NCBI GenBank assembly: GCA_903813345.2
Contig: CAIIXF020000003.1
Coordinates: forward strand, 34,023,000-34,086,999
Length of the DNA: 64,000 bases
From: Owenia fusiformis
Taxonomy: Eukaryota > Annelida > Polychaeta > Sabellida > Oweniidae
Direction of reading: 5' to 3'
A model generated the notes under the pieces. It was not told the origin of the DNA, did no database searches, and was given only the letters and a program-made list of their open reading frames with translations. This document shows positions 45,027-57,168 of this stretch, piece by piece. The first letter of the stretch is position 1, and each line of letters begins with the position of its first letter. Position numbers and translations under genes: made by a program.

Positions 45027-46044
45027 CAGGGTGTCAAATAAGTCTGTTCTCCCCCCTTAACTTTTTTATCTTTAAATTTATCATACTTTCCCATATATCA
45101 TTTTGAAGCTCATGGAAAATGCTGATCACCCTCAAAAAATCAATAATGAAATATTCTTAATAAAATTCCTACAATGTTTCTTGTAAGGTTGTAGTTGACC
45201 TTTGATTACGTCAAAACAAGTAAAATTACCAGGTATAGTGACTGAAAAGTGAAAAGTTGATACTGCAGTGACAATGCCAACATTGGGTGATTTCGATGTT
45301 TCTCAATATCATTACAGAGTAAAATGTGTTACATTCAGGGGAGCCTTTGAAGCAAGGGCATCTTTCATCACAAAATAGTTGATAACACCTAAATTAAATG
45401 TTCTGAATGATTTATACAGGATCATATCCTCGTAGAATTAAGCCATCCGGGCTGCTGGGGGAGACATACAGACTTTTAAAAAAGTGAAATATGGACATCA
45501 CTAAAAATACTCTAAAAAAGGACGATTCTCGGTTTGGAGAACGAAGTTCATCAATCTAAATGAGCATTATCCCTGCTTCGGACAAATTTGATTTTTTTAC
45601 ATAATAAAGATTTGAATGTCTTCTTTTGAATAGTTATAATTTAATTTGGATAATATTTCTAGCTTTTTCGCAAAAAAATATTAGCGCAGTACACTGACGA
45701 ACTTCTTTCCCCAAATCGAGACTTGTATTTATATTGAATCGGTCTATTTAAGCATTATCCCTGCTTCAGACCAATTTGTTATCTTTACATCTTGTAGATT
45801 TAAATGTCCTCTTTTGAATATTCCTAGTTTAATTTGGGTAATATTTCTATATTTTTCATGAAAAAAATTATTAGCCCAGGAGACTGTTCTCCAAACCGAG
45901 AATCGTCCTTTGGCATTTAACCAATCACTCTGAAATTTGGTGTGTGATCAGCAAATTAAATTCCCTTTAAGATGATATATGCCATCCTATGTTATCTCTG
46001 AATTAGAAAAGTTAAGGGGGAGAACAGACTTATTTGACGCCCTG
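45027..46044. mobile_element. Mariner-type MITE carrying a nested MITE
   Basis: Inverted ends CAGGGTGTCAAATAAGTCTG (right end CAGGGCGTC...) continue for about 38 bp. TA flanks both sides (45025-45026, 46045-46046). Removing the nested element at 45517-45911 leaves about 620 bp with no transposase. Confidence 0.88.
45517..45911. mobile_element. MITE, GGACGATTCTC family, copy 2
   Basis: Ends AAAGGACGATTCTCGGTTTG and its complement match for about 26 bp. The interior is nearly identical to the copy at 19231-19626. It is inserted inside the mariner-type MITE, so it is the younger of the two. Confidence 0.9.
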
Positions 46045-46309
46045 TACATCACCTGGTCTTTGGGGAATTGATTGTACTTCGTATAGAAAACAATTGTAAA
46101 CCTGCGGATAGCGTGGTTAAATACATTCTCCAAAACGTAAAAAATTGAAAAAGTTGGCATAACATTTTAAAACCTCGATTATTGGAACCGATTTCGATTG
46201 TCGGCTATGGATATTTTAGTTGTACTCGAACGAAGCAGGCCAGTGACGTTCGTAATATCGCCATTTAGACATTCAATCCAAGGTCACGTGTTATCACGAT
46301 ACTCGGTGG

Positions 46310-46410
46310 TTGGTGTGGTGTTTTAGTGCTTTGTATTCGGTGTCTGTAACAGATGGCAGGTGGTGAGACGTGACATTTTGTTTGTTAATGCCTTGTTGGA
46401 TTGCATTTCC
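46310..46410. repeat. Short relative of the 17639-18105 repeat
   Basis: GGTGGTTGGTGTGGTG at the left and GGTGGTGAGACGTGACATTT ... TTAATGCCTTGT at the right match the two ends of that repeat, with most of the interior missing. Confidence 0.5.
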
Positions 46411-46807
46411 ATACTCTGAGCGGTAATGGCGGTTGTCGTGAAAGACACTTACACTTACCTATATAATAACTTACGATTCAAAAGTACATGGTATCCAAAA
46501 ATCCATGATTTTCAAGTGATGGATAATGAATTTGAAAAAGAATTCTTGGACATTTGAGGCCATGGCTTATGGTCGAAGTTTATTTTATTATCAAAGAGTA
46601 TGATATTACTCTCAGTTTCTCAAAAATATGATTGTTCAAAATATACAGACTGTTAAATCTTGGAAAATCCATCGATTTCGTAACTTTAGGACAACCAGTT
46701 AATGTAACTCTCGAATGACTGCTCGAATAGCTATCATGGGGACGTTTCGTTCTAACTCGTCGATTTTGTATAGAGAATTATGGTCTTAATTCATTTGAAA
46801 TGGCAGT

Positions 46808-46905
46808 TGTTCTAGACAGTTGTTCACTTGCTTGATCCAGGGCGAGTACGTCGGGCGTATATGATCTGAATCGTCATTGAACAGAAATTATCAAAACGGG
46901 AAAAC
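46808..46905 (+). promoter_or_regulatory. Conserved leader of GPCR gene 1
   Basis: GTTCTAGACAGTTGTTCACTTGCTTGATCCA and the GGGAAAACATGG start context are shared with the second gene (50525-50626), although sequence further upstream differs. A conserved 5' UTR or proximal promoter is the simplest reading. Confidence 0.55.
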
Positions 46906-48869
46906 ATGGAGTTCCACATAGCACATTTCAGTAATATCAATACAACGAATTCATCGGATCAGAGCTACCTATTGACATATCCTCCTTATGCTGAACATTC
47001 TCCAGGAAAGTTTGCAGTTTACATGTTCTTCGCTGTAACATTCTGTATTTTAGGAGTATTTGGAAATATTCTTGCTATCATTTCGATTTTACGCGAAAAG
47101 GTAAGGAAATTAATATCGAAATAATGATTAATTTGGAAAATCTAGAAGAAAGAAGTTTTCACAATGACTTCGATTTAAGAGTGAATGTAACCACAATAGA
47201 AGGGAGGGGGAACCCACACTCCGACACGGTTAAACCCAATACTGAAAAGCACAGCCTTCTCAAAGAACAAAGCCTATCATTTTTTAGATCTTGCGGGTTC
47301 CTGAAAATATGTTCCTCGTGTCGTTGGCTGCGTCTGACATATTGGTCGCTGGACTAGTGCTGCCATTTAGCATAGCAGGTTGGTATATCTATGATTAAAT
47401 ACATCAAGTTGAAAGAGCAAAACAAGACATAACTGATCAAAGTCATCTGCAGTTATGCATTGTAAAATATAACTACTTCAATGATTTTGATCTTTATATT
47501 GGCCCAACCTTCCTTTACATTTTGAATAATTGTATACACAGGAGTGGTATTAGGAGAGGAGTACTTCTTTCATAGACCCCAGACTTGTGAGTTCCTAGCA
47601 GCGGTCTGCTGGTTAGCATGTGTTAGCGCATATTTGAGTATTTCGGGGCTTGCCATCAACAGGTACGCCTATTTACACTGTTTTTATTACTTTTTATACT
47701 CCGTATCGCTACACGTATCATATTCAGTTACTAGTTGCACTACAGGAGTTAAATATCAGACACATAAATCTGGTTTACGTGTTACGGGTTCTTGATGTGT
47801 TGTATCTGTGAAACCCCTCTATTAACTTATCCGTTTTAAACATAATTAATTTGAGTTGGAGTTTCAATTCAAATGAAAAAACTACTAACTGTAAGGTAAT
47901 AAATTGCTTTTAATTTCTACTTGCAAAATGGATATGACCTTTACGTTTTAATAAAATAATTACAAGGGAGGCGATGTGTTTCAGGATGATTTTAGTTTGG
48001 TTTCCAAAACTGTATGTCAGACTTTTCACATGGAAGACCACTCCATTCATAGCGTTTCTCCCGTGGTTCCTCACATTACTGACCGTCATTCCTCTACTGA
48101 CAGATTGGGAAAAGTTAGAATATGATCCAGAGAGTATGAGCTGTATAATAGATGTAGATCACCTCCCTACTAACATATACCAATTTGTGTTCCTGTTGCT
48201 GTCACTAGTGACGTCATTCGTCGCCATTGTTATGACAGCTGTGAAGATAAAAGTTGTAAAAGAAAAGAAATACGAGGTTAGTGACCTATAATTTAACGAC
48301 TTAAGATTATTATTTGTATAAATCCCATATTCAAATGTCAACTACTAATAAGATTTTCGAGGAAATAATTATAATTTCATTAGAATAAATGCCTGGTATG
48401 GTATTTGTATTTGAATATTGGGAGCTTGATTAGTTGGACATTGTTCAAAACTCTTCGGATTACAGGTTTCAACTTTTCGATCTCTGATTTGTTTCAGTTT
48501 TCCGCGATAGCTCCTAATGTGCTTTTAATGGGAACGTTTCTGCCTGACGCTGAAGAGGAGCACCTCCATAGGAATGTAGATGAAAAATCGGAAGAACTCC
48601 GGAAGTACCTTGATGACATCATGATCACTGTTAAGATGCTTTCGTGCCTTTTCATTGCCTGCTTTATTTGGACGCCTTATACGATTGCAATTCTGTCGCA
48701 GCATATTGTCACGTATGGAAGAGATTACTGGGCCTTTGCTTGTCTACTAGGCCATATGCAACCAGGACTGAACAGTTTCTGCTATCTTATCTCCAACAGG
48801 TACTTTAGAAAGGGTTTTGTGAATAGCATTTTGTTGATGTTTTGCTGCAAGACAGGACGACATAAATAG
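46906..48869 (+). CDS. Rhodopsin-family GPCR, melatonin-receptor-like, gene 1
   Basis: Seven-helix plasma-membrane receptor; ligand unknown. Five exons: 46906-47100, 47288-47378, 47542-47662, 47985-48276, 48498-48869, 1,071 nt or 356 residues, with all junctions in phase. N-terminal N-glycosylation sites NTT and NSS. TM1 has [11 protein letters not shown]2 [18 protein letters not shown]3 starts at the disulphide Cys (QTCEF) and ends LAINRMI where most receptors have DRY and melatonin receptors NRY. ECL2 contains [10 protein letters not shown] with the partner Cys. TM6 has FIWTP for CWxP, and TM7 has NSFCY for NPxx[15 protein letters not shown] and YDP..SC recall melatonin receptors; the family is an inference. 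It is followed by a close paralogue. Confidence 0.92.
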
Positions 48870-50524
48870 TTTGTTTCCATTGTACAGTGCCTGCATTGTT
48901 GGATCCACATTCCACAGTCTGTACTATACGTTGGAATACACATTTCTCACAAGCTTTGGATAGGAAGACTCTGATATAGCAGAATACATTGCTTGGTGCA
49001 TTAATAACAGTCAGAGGTCTTACCACGCGAGATACGATCGCCCCGAGGGATCTCCATTTGGCTCTTTGGTCTTTGCCTAATGCATACATTATGACCGACT
49101 TTAGGGGATTGAAAATGACATTGAACATGTACTTTGTATATGTTTATGTATAAAGAATTTCTCATCACTTCATATTGACGAGCAATTTCTTCAAACTATA
49201 GCTATTAGATGTTTAGAGAAAAAATAGAACAATAGTTATGGATCATTTAGATTTTAGTGTACTTTTGGAACAGAAATCGACACAGAACCAGTCTGAGTCT
49301 TTAAAAAACGTGTATCTTAATCTCCCCAATGTATAATTATCATACTCGTTAACTCAATAACTGTGAATGTCTTGATCGCATATACTAACAGGAACAGGAA
49401 GCCATTGTTCGGCTAAACATTTAATATACCACTCAGTTTAAACAAAAAACAGGGAACGATTATTGGACTGCAAAGGAGAATGGCCGAAGATCCAACTCCA
49501 ACCCTTCGGAATTCGATTGGTTCCTTAGAGCATCTTCGGCCAGAAGAAGTTATTCATATGTGATATACAAAATCTGTGTCAAGGTTTGATTTATAAATAG
49601 TTGTAATAGATGACGCTGCTTTCGATTGCATGGCCAAAGGCCATCCACGATTAGGGAGACCGGGAACATGCTTTCCCGACCCCGGGGAAATATTTTGTTA
49701 TAATGATGTGATTTGGTGCAATCAGAGCATTTTATTTCGCAGGAACTTGTAGCACTTTGATATGCTTATGCCAGATCTGAGTCAATATATATTTCTATAA
49801 GAAAGAAGACAACGCTTCACCATTTCTGGGAACTGGAAGTAAAAAAGGATATGAGTTATTTGTCAAAATTTTATAATTAGGGTCTCATTTTGAAGAAAAT
49901 CATTTATCTGTAAGATAAATGTAATTGCATAACATGTAGACAACATTAAATAAAGAATTATTGTTGTTTTGGATACCCATGCTTCAGGACAAACTCCCAA
50001 TGACAGACTTCACATTTTCAAACTCACCTGTTTAAAGATTTCTCCCTCAGTATTTAATCAACCAACTCCTGATCATTTGTTGTTGTCAAAATGCAGTCAA
50101 AGTGATGTCATATTTGAAATCAACATGTAAAAGTACATCTAAAAAAGCCCTGCTGTAGAGGCAAATACAATATGGAAATTGTCAAACCATTCAGGTGATT
50201 ACCTTGAATTTGGAAGATACATAGTTTTTTATCAGAACTTCTGGATCGATGTTGTATAGATATATAAAGCGCTTTCTAACTTGTGTATCGAAAAAGTTTT
50301 TATGGTCCCAAGGTTCTTCCATTCCAAAGCGAGTTGCATCATACAATGAAGTCCATAAATAAAGATCCCAAGGTTAAAGAAAACGACATTCCGTAAATGC
50401 TTGATTATCTTGTTATAAAAGTGAAAGACCTATAGGAAGTTTCATTCTTACTCAACCTCGGTTTTGTATTGAGAACCATGGGGCGTTACAACCACCTAGA
50501 CATCATTTCATGTTAATCACAGAT
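48870..50524. other. Intergenic between the GPCR paralogues
   Basis: A small inverted repeat TGGCCGAAGAT / ATCTTCGGCCA lies at 49481-49542. AATAAAG at about 49949-49955 could serve as a distant poly(A) signal. No coding sequence is seen. Confidence 0.45.
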
Positions 50525-50626
50525 GTTCTAGACAGTTGTTCACTTGCTTGATCCATGACGAGTACGGGTGTATATGAACTGAGATGTTAAGTCACCATTG
50601 AACAATATTCATCAACAAGGGAAAAC
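50525..50626 (+). promoter_or_regulatory. Conserved leader of GPCR gene 2
   Basis: It matches 46808-46905, including TTCTAGACAGTTGTTCACTT and the GGGAAAACATGGAGTTCC start context, with small indels. Confidence 0.55.
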
Positions 50627-53600
50627 ATGGAGTTCCAAATAGCGCATTTGAGTATTAATATCAATACAACGAATTCATCGGATCAGAGCTATCTATTGAC
50701 ATATCCTCCTTATGCTGATCATTCACCTGGAAAGTTTGCGGTTTACATGTTCTTCGCTGTAACATTCTGCATTTTAGGAGTATTTGGAAATATTCTTGTA
50801 ATCATTTCAATTGTACGCGAAAAGGTAAGGAAATTGATATGATTACCTTGGTGAATTTCGTTATTGTGCAATATAGTTATGACGTGCATGGACCTGGGGA
50901 CAATTCGGTACGGGCTGATTTCAGCTTTGAGCGTTAATCTCTGCCTTATTTAAAAAGCTAGCTATGTTGTTTCTATATCATTTTGAAGTATTTTTTATTC
51001 GCATTTCAGTGAAATTATTTTTTCTTCAAAATGTTGATGGGATCCAACATATTTTTAAAGTTAAACATATCCCAAAATCGTCAAATACGCTGTAAGACGT
51101 AACACTTTACACTTACAGGGCTCGTTGAAATTGGGATAACTTTTGAAATAATGCTCAAAATCCCACTAAAATTTCACAATTTATTCAATGGAACATGTTC
51201 ATTTATGACGTCACAATTGCTTAACGGCTACAGTTCAAATTATCATATATGAACGCTTTTAGAATTTTCAAAATTGTGTAAGGTTTTGAAGGCGAATGGG
51301 ACGAGCAATAAGTTCACCTTCATTTAACCTTCTAATTCAAGTCTGATTTGAAAGAAAAATTAACTGCACAATATTGTCATGGCGAAATTTACAAAACAAT
51401 AACCAGTTTGTTTATTTTGCAAATAATATTAAAATAAGAGCTGGTTTTCGAGACTTGAAAAAAATGTGACGCATCGATTTTCTACCACAAATTCCATACA
51501 TATCAATTTTTACCAACGCCCCAAGTGGATTTCTTGACCGTTTTCCCAAATTCAAAAACATTTTAGAAATATTGTCCTCGAGATCTTGCTACCCTGTGAA
51601 TTTTGTCATGATTAGATAAGGATAAAGTATTTTATTTTTAGGTTGACTAAACTTGACAAAAATGTGACGCTTGTCGTTTTTGACGTTGTAAGGCTGTTTG
51701 CGCCCTACTGCTCATTGTTTTGTCTTGGTTTTTTGACGCCATAATGTTACGCTAATTGTCCCCAGTTTCGTGCGACGTGTATGTACGAACAAAACGGAGC
51801 TTTCCCCCTTCATTCGTGTGTAAGACAACAACGTTGGTCACTCATAAGCCACAGAACCAATCTTCATTCATACATTTGATTTTCAGATTTTGCGGGTTCC
51901 TGAAAATATGTTCCTCGTGTCGTTGGCTGCGTCAGACATATTGGTCGCTGGATTAGTGCTGCCATTTAGCATAGCAGGTTGGTCTCTATCCATATACTAT
52001 ATATATATCGAGTTGAAAGAGCAGAACAAGACATAACTGATCAAAGTCATCTGCAAGTTATGCATTGCAAAATATACCAACATTAATGATTTTGATCTTT
52101 ATATTGGCCCAACCTTTACATTTTGAATAATTGTATGCACAGGAGTGGTATTAGGAGAAGAGTACTTCTTCCATAGACCCCAGACTTGTGAGTTCCTAGC
52201 AGCGGTCTGCTGGTTAGCATGTGTTAGCGCCTTTTTGAGTGTTTCAGGTCTTGCCATAAACAGGTAAATTTTTCAAGATTTTTAAACTTGTGTCTAATAT
52301 TTCACAGGGCCCAAAAAAAACTTTTGGCCCATCCATTTTAAATGGACTGATTAATTGCCCTCTTAGCACGAATAATTATCAATTATGGGCCTTAATTTTT
52401 TAAAATTTGAGTCCACTTTTTTGGTTTTTGGGGCCCATACCTCTCATACTTAAAATATGGGCCACACTTGTTGGTTCCTTGATCCGCCCCTGCTCTTCAA
52501 TAATACAAGTTTCATTAGATCCTTACTTTAACGTATAATTAATCAATATTTTTTCTTTCGTTTTGATGCATTGATTTGCAATAGACTGTTTTGAATGATT
52601 AACGTAGTCGCATTTTCCGAATTGCTACGCTTATCACTTTACACTTGATGTTTTAAATGAGTTACACACCATTCCAAAAGTTTGGGAACCTTAGCTCCCT
52701 CATTGAAATACATGTCAAGGTGCCATGGTACTTAACAGGAAATAAAAAGACATGTTGCATTTTTAGACACTTTTTGAACAATGCAAAATTATTTCATCAT
52801 GTTTAGGGTCATTCTGACCATGTACATTGTGATCCTGATCAAGTAAATGATATGTTGAACTAGTTAAACTGACTCGATGTCAAAACAGAACTCTGTTATC
52901 TTTGTTAAAAAATATCCATAAGTCTCATTATGTTTGAATTTTTATTTACATAACCTGCGAGCAAAAATACATATAACTTTGATGGAAATGTAATTTGACT
53001 TTATTTCCAATGCCTTCAAATTTTCCCAATTCCTTCCACAATTACAATAGGTCGAAAATTGATGATAAATCTGATGATTTTTTGAAAATCGTCATTCTCA
53101 TGTAAACCAATGGGAAATATATGTAAGTTTACCGCAAGTCATACAAAATATTCATCCGTCGAATTTGCTAGTTTTATTTAAAACTGATAGGTCCTTCGAG
53201 TTTAAAAACTTATAATAGCTATTTTTTATTTTTCAAAAAAAACCTCCCACTGAAAAAACATAGAAGGCAAAAAATGATTTTCAAAAATGACTTTGAAGCT
53301 CTGTAACTTTAATATTCATAAAGTAAACTGAACAATTAGCGTACAAATACACACATTTCGATGGATCTTTTACTGGATAGATATCCTGAAATCAGATTTT
53401 CCCATAACCAAGTCAAGTTACGTTTTGATTAATATTATAAGCATTTTTCTCACACGTTATGTTTTCAAATTTTTAAATTATAGTTGTGTACGTGAAACCC
53501 CTCTATTCTATTTAACTTAATAATTGTATAAGTTAAGTTTCAAATTCAAATGACACAAATATTACAGGTTATAAATTATTATAGATACATTTCTACTGGC

Positions 53601-54488
53601 AAAATGGATAACATGACCCTAATGGACTAAATGTGTTGCAGAATGATTTTAGTGTGGTTTCCAAAACTGTATGTCAGACTTTTCACATGGAAGACAACTC
53701 CATTCATAGCGTTTCTCCCGTGGTTCATTACATTGCTGACCGTCATCCCTCTGTTAACAGACTGGGAGAAGCTGGAGTATGATCCAGAGAGTATGATCTG
53801 TGTAGTGGACGTGGATTATCTCCCTACTAACATATACCTATTCATGTTCATCTTGTCGTCACTAGTGACGTCATTCATCGCCATTGTTATGACAGCTGTG
53901 AAGATAAAAGTTGTCAAAGAAAAGAAATACGAGGTTAGTGAATGAACCTTCTAATGGAATGACTAATAGACTGTAATATATATTTCTATAACTTATTTGT
54001 ATAAATCGCATTTTCTTTTTTAAGTACGAAAAAGTTCGGAGACAATAATTATTCCAGAGTATATGTGGATTACGGGTTTCAGTTCGGCACTGCATTAATT
54101 ATTTCAGTTTTCCGCGATAGCTCCTAATGTGCTACTTATGGGAACATTTCTGCCTGATGCTGAAGAAGAACACCTACATAAGAATGTGGATGAAAAATCG
54201 GAAGAACTCCGGAAGTACTTTGATGACGTCATGATCACTGTTAAGATGCTGTCGTGCATTTTCATTGCCTCCTTTATCTGGACGCCTACTGTGATTGCTG
54301 TTTTGTCGCAGCATATTGTCACGTATGGAAGAGATTACTGGGCCTTTGCTTGTCTTCTAGGCCATATGCAACCAGGGCTGGATAGTTTCTGCTATATAAT
54401 CGCCAACAGGCACTTCAGAAAGGGTTTTGCGAATAGTCTTTCGTGGGTGTTTTGTTGCGTTTGTTGCAAGACAAAAATACAGAAATAG
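50627..54488 (+). CDS. Rhodopsin-family GPCR, melatonin-receptor-like, gene 2
   Basis: Tandem paralogue of the preceding gene. Exons: 50627-50824, 51887-51977, 52143-52263, 53642-53933, 54108-54488, 1,083 nt or 360 residues. Middle exon lengths (91, 121, 292) are identical to gene 1 and phases agree, so the pair arose by duplication. The same departures are present: NRM for DRY and IWTP for CWxP. TM7 reads DSFCY, changing the NPxxY Asn to Asp. ECL2 has [12 protein letters not shown]. The C-terminus is slightly longer and Cys-rich ([15 protein letters not shown]), a possible palmitoylation region. Introns 1 and 3 are expanded; intron 3 holds a MITE fragment and a long-arm repeat. Confidence 0.92.
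52305..52492. mobile_element. CAGGGGCG-family MITE fragment in GPCR gene 2 intron 3
   Basis: It ends GATCCGCCCCTG and contains runs of TTGGCCCATCC and GGGGCCCATACC. The left end is degenerate (CAGGGCCC) and no duplication is visible. Confidence 0.55.
52660..53450. repeat. Long-arm element, copy 1 (relative at 62291-63153)
   Basis: It shares AAAAGTTTGGGAACCTTAGCTCC, TAACCTGCGA, CAATAGGTCGAAAATTGATGAT and AAGTCAAGTTACGTTT with 62291-63153 in the same order. The inverted-arm organisation is partly decayed here. Confidence 0.7.
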
Positions 54489-55377
54489 TTTGTTTCCAAG
54501 TACAGTGCCTGGTGCATTAAATTACCGCCAGGTGGCCTACAACTGGACACGATCCCCTTGAAGGATCTCGGTTTGGATCACGGGTTTGGATCTTTGCTAT
54601 TCGCATTTATCATGACCGACTAAATGGATTAAAAATTACATGTACTGCAGTGCACTGTACTGTACCATACCGCACCGTACCGTATCGTACTGTACTGTAC
54701 TATATTCGTAAGGAAGTTACCTCATTAGCGTGGTATTGAAGTATGTCTTCTAGCCATCGAAATTAATGTGAAATCATACATCACTACAAGCCATTGCAGC
54801 TGGGTCGAAGTAGCAATTTGCTATCGAGGGTCGTTACATATATTTATCATTTGTCTGGCAACATGGACTTTTACTTAGAAAAGGAGGATTTCAGCAAGGA
54901 TGCATTGACTAAACATGGCGATATGCACTATTGACTTAACATAGGGATATCATCAAATTCATATTTTGGTATTCTCATGTTCTCATTAATTCATGTTTTT
55001 GTCACCCTGTACCTTTTATACATGTCACATTACCCCCTTTCAAGCATCAGACAGTGTTTTATACATTGCACAACGCAGATTCTTTTACTATTGCAGACTA
55101 TTGACATCCCGTGGGAACCATATTCTTGACATTTTCCAAATTATATGTTCTGTTGTAAATCAAATATACCTAATTTTTATCAAAATCAATAGATATTATA
55201 CTTCAAATGCAGTTATGTGGTAAAATAATATAAAAAAAGTTTTTGAGAAGGCAACCTTGTGTGACCCCGTTTCTGAGGCAAAAGCTCTTGTTACAATCGA
55301 GGCCAAATATGTTTTCTTCATCAGGATCAAAGTCAATACTTTCAAACGCTATATACACGTCGCACGAAACTGGGGAC
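54489..55377. other. Intergenic with GTACY microsatellite
   Basis: A run of GTACT/GTACC pentamer variants (about 54640-54705) is the only structure. The open frame at 54993-55223 has no recognisable content. Confidence 0.5.
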
Positions 55378-55383
55378 AATTAG

Positions 55384-56283
55384 CACGGGTTACTAGAGTA
55401 TCCGCGTATATTGAGTATGACCGGTTCTAAGCTTACGAGTGTGACCGTATTTCTGTTCCTATAAACAGACGAGGTGAGTACTTGCTTTTTATGAACACTT
55501 TCGAACGTTTTCTTTTTATCCTACTTGGTCAATGAATGATACTTGGTATACTTATAATGCCAGGCATATCACAAGGGGCCTTAATCAAGAGAAAACGTAT
55601 TGATATTAGATTGAAGCCGTAAAATCATAATTTCCAGCATCTTTGATCAGGTTTTGTGTAACACAACGCAACTCCGAAGAGGATGACACATCTTATGTAT
55701 AATATATAGCTAGATCTACGAATTAGTCATGAATATTTTAAATAATTTAGCCTGCTCTGTCCAAATATGATACATCTTTGAATTTTTGAGAATACGAATG
55801 TTACTGGTGCCCCATTATTGGAGAATACGGTTGTGAAATGTCTTCCATGACATTTCACAAGCGTATCCTCTGGGAAAAGATAAATCCTTCTCTTGCTCAC
55901 TCTACGGGGGATCATATAAACTGAGATTTGGAGATCTTGTTCAGGTTAGCCACAAAAAGGTTTGGGATTTGTTTGTTTCTACTGTGATATTAATGATTTG
56001 GCTCTTAGGCGAGAAATCTGTACTTTCTGATTGATATTCCATTATGAACAGTTACATTAATAATTGCTAAAATAGCTCATGTTTAACATTTTTTTGTTAC
56101 ATTACTATTAAATACAGCATAAACTATATTCAACAAACACAATTTCAAAAAGGATGATATAGAAGTTAACCTTTATTTTCCATTTTTAAGCAGCTGTGCC
56201 TCTCATGACTTTCCAAAACAGGTCATATTCGTAGCCTAAGAACCGGTCATACTCCATATACGTGGAAACTCTAGTAGCCCGTG
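55384..56283. mobile_element. 900-bp transposon with CACGGGYTACTAGAGT ends and 6-bp duplication
   Basis: Inverted ends match for about 63 bp at roughly 85% identity, including GAGTATGACCGGTTCT. The flanking duplication is AATTAG (55378-55383, 56284-56289). The joined flanks match an empty site, in opposite orientation, at about 51741-51778 in GPCR gene 2 intron 1. There is no transposase and the superfamily is unknown. Confidence 0.85.
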
Positions 56284-56550
56284 AATTAGCGTAACATTAT
56301 CCGTGCACGTCATAATATTCATTTTTTTGTGGCGGAGTGCTGGACAACGACACCTCAATTTTTGGAGCAGCTCATTGACTAAATGTGTAATTGGCAATAC
56401 ATTTCGAATTCTTAGTAGCAGAAGTGATTAACTCAATTAATTATTTTCCATTGTTTGCCAATGATTAATTATTCATGAGCATGAGTATTCGATACGCAGT
56501 TTATGATCACGTGAACGATCACGGTTGCTCGTCGTCTCTATAAATATATA

Positions 56551-57168
56551 CAGGGTGGGCCAAAAAACGCCACTTTTTTCAAGAAACTACAACTTTTTTA
56601 TTTTCCAACCTTCATACCCCAAATGTTGCAGTTATATAGTGCCAAGGGTTCTTGGTAATAATATGATGTAACAAGTCCTTCAACTTGGATTATATTTGAT
56701 CTAAAAGGGGAGTTCAATTGGTCCCCCACCCTAATTGATGATATGTTTTAGTTTTAGTCGCCTTGCTGATATTGCAGTATCAATGAAATGTTAGCTAAGT
56801 TTTTTTTCAACCTGTCTTAATTGCCCGCTTTAGTTGAGCAATTTTCTAGATTGGGTGCCTTCATACAATCTCCCGGAGACCTTCCAATACCCTATACTCA
56901 CTGGGGTTTGCATCAGGTCTATTAGCTTGGCGATCATCAGGCCGTATCAGTTCAGGAACATTTGCCAATTATGCTTATTTCTCATGGCACACTACATGTT
57001 TAAGTGAGACGCTGGTGACGCATTTTATTCAATTAAAAGTGTATTATTCATGATCCATGGCTAGATAACAACCTCAAGTTTCATTTGGTATGCAAATTAT
57101 GATTTAATATCAAAAATTAAAAAAAGTTATAGCATTTTGAAAAAAGTGGCGTTTTTTGGCCCACCCTG
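56551..57168. mobile_element. Mariner-type MITE
   Basis: Perfect 32-bp inverted ends beginning CAGGGTGGGCCAAAAAACGC lie between TA dinucleotides (56549-56550, 57169-57170). The 618-bp interior has no transposase. Confidence 0.92.

Noticed and set aside
54640-54705. GTAC-rich stretch as a regulatory array
   Set aside because: Irregular GTACT/GTACC pentamers are best read as a microsatellite.
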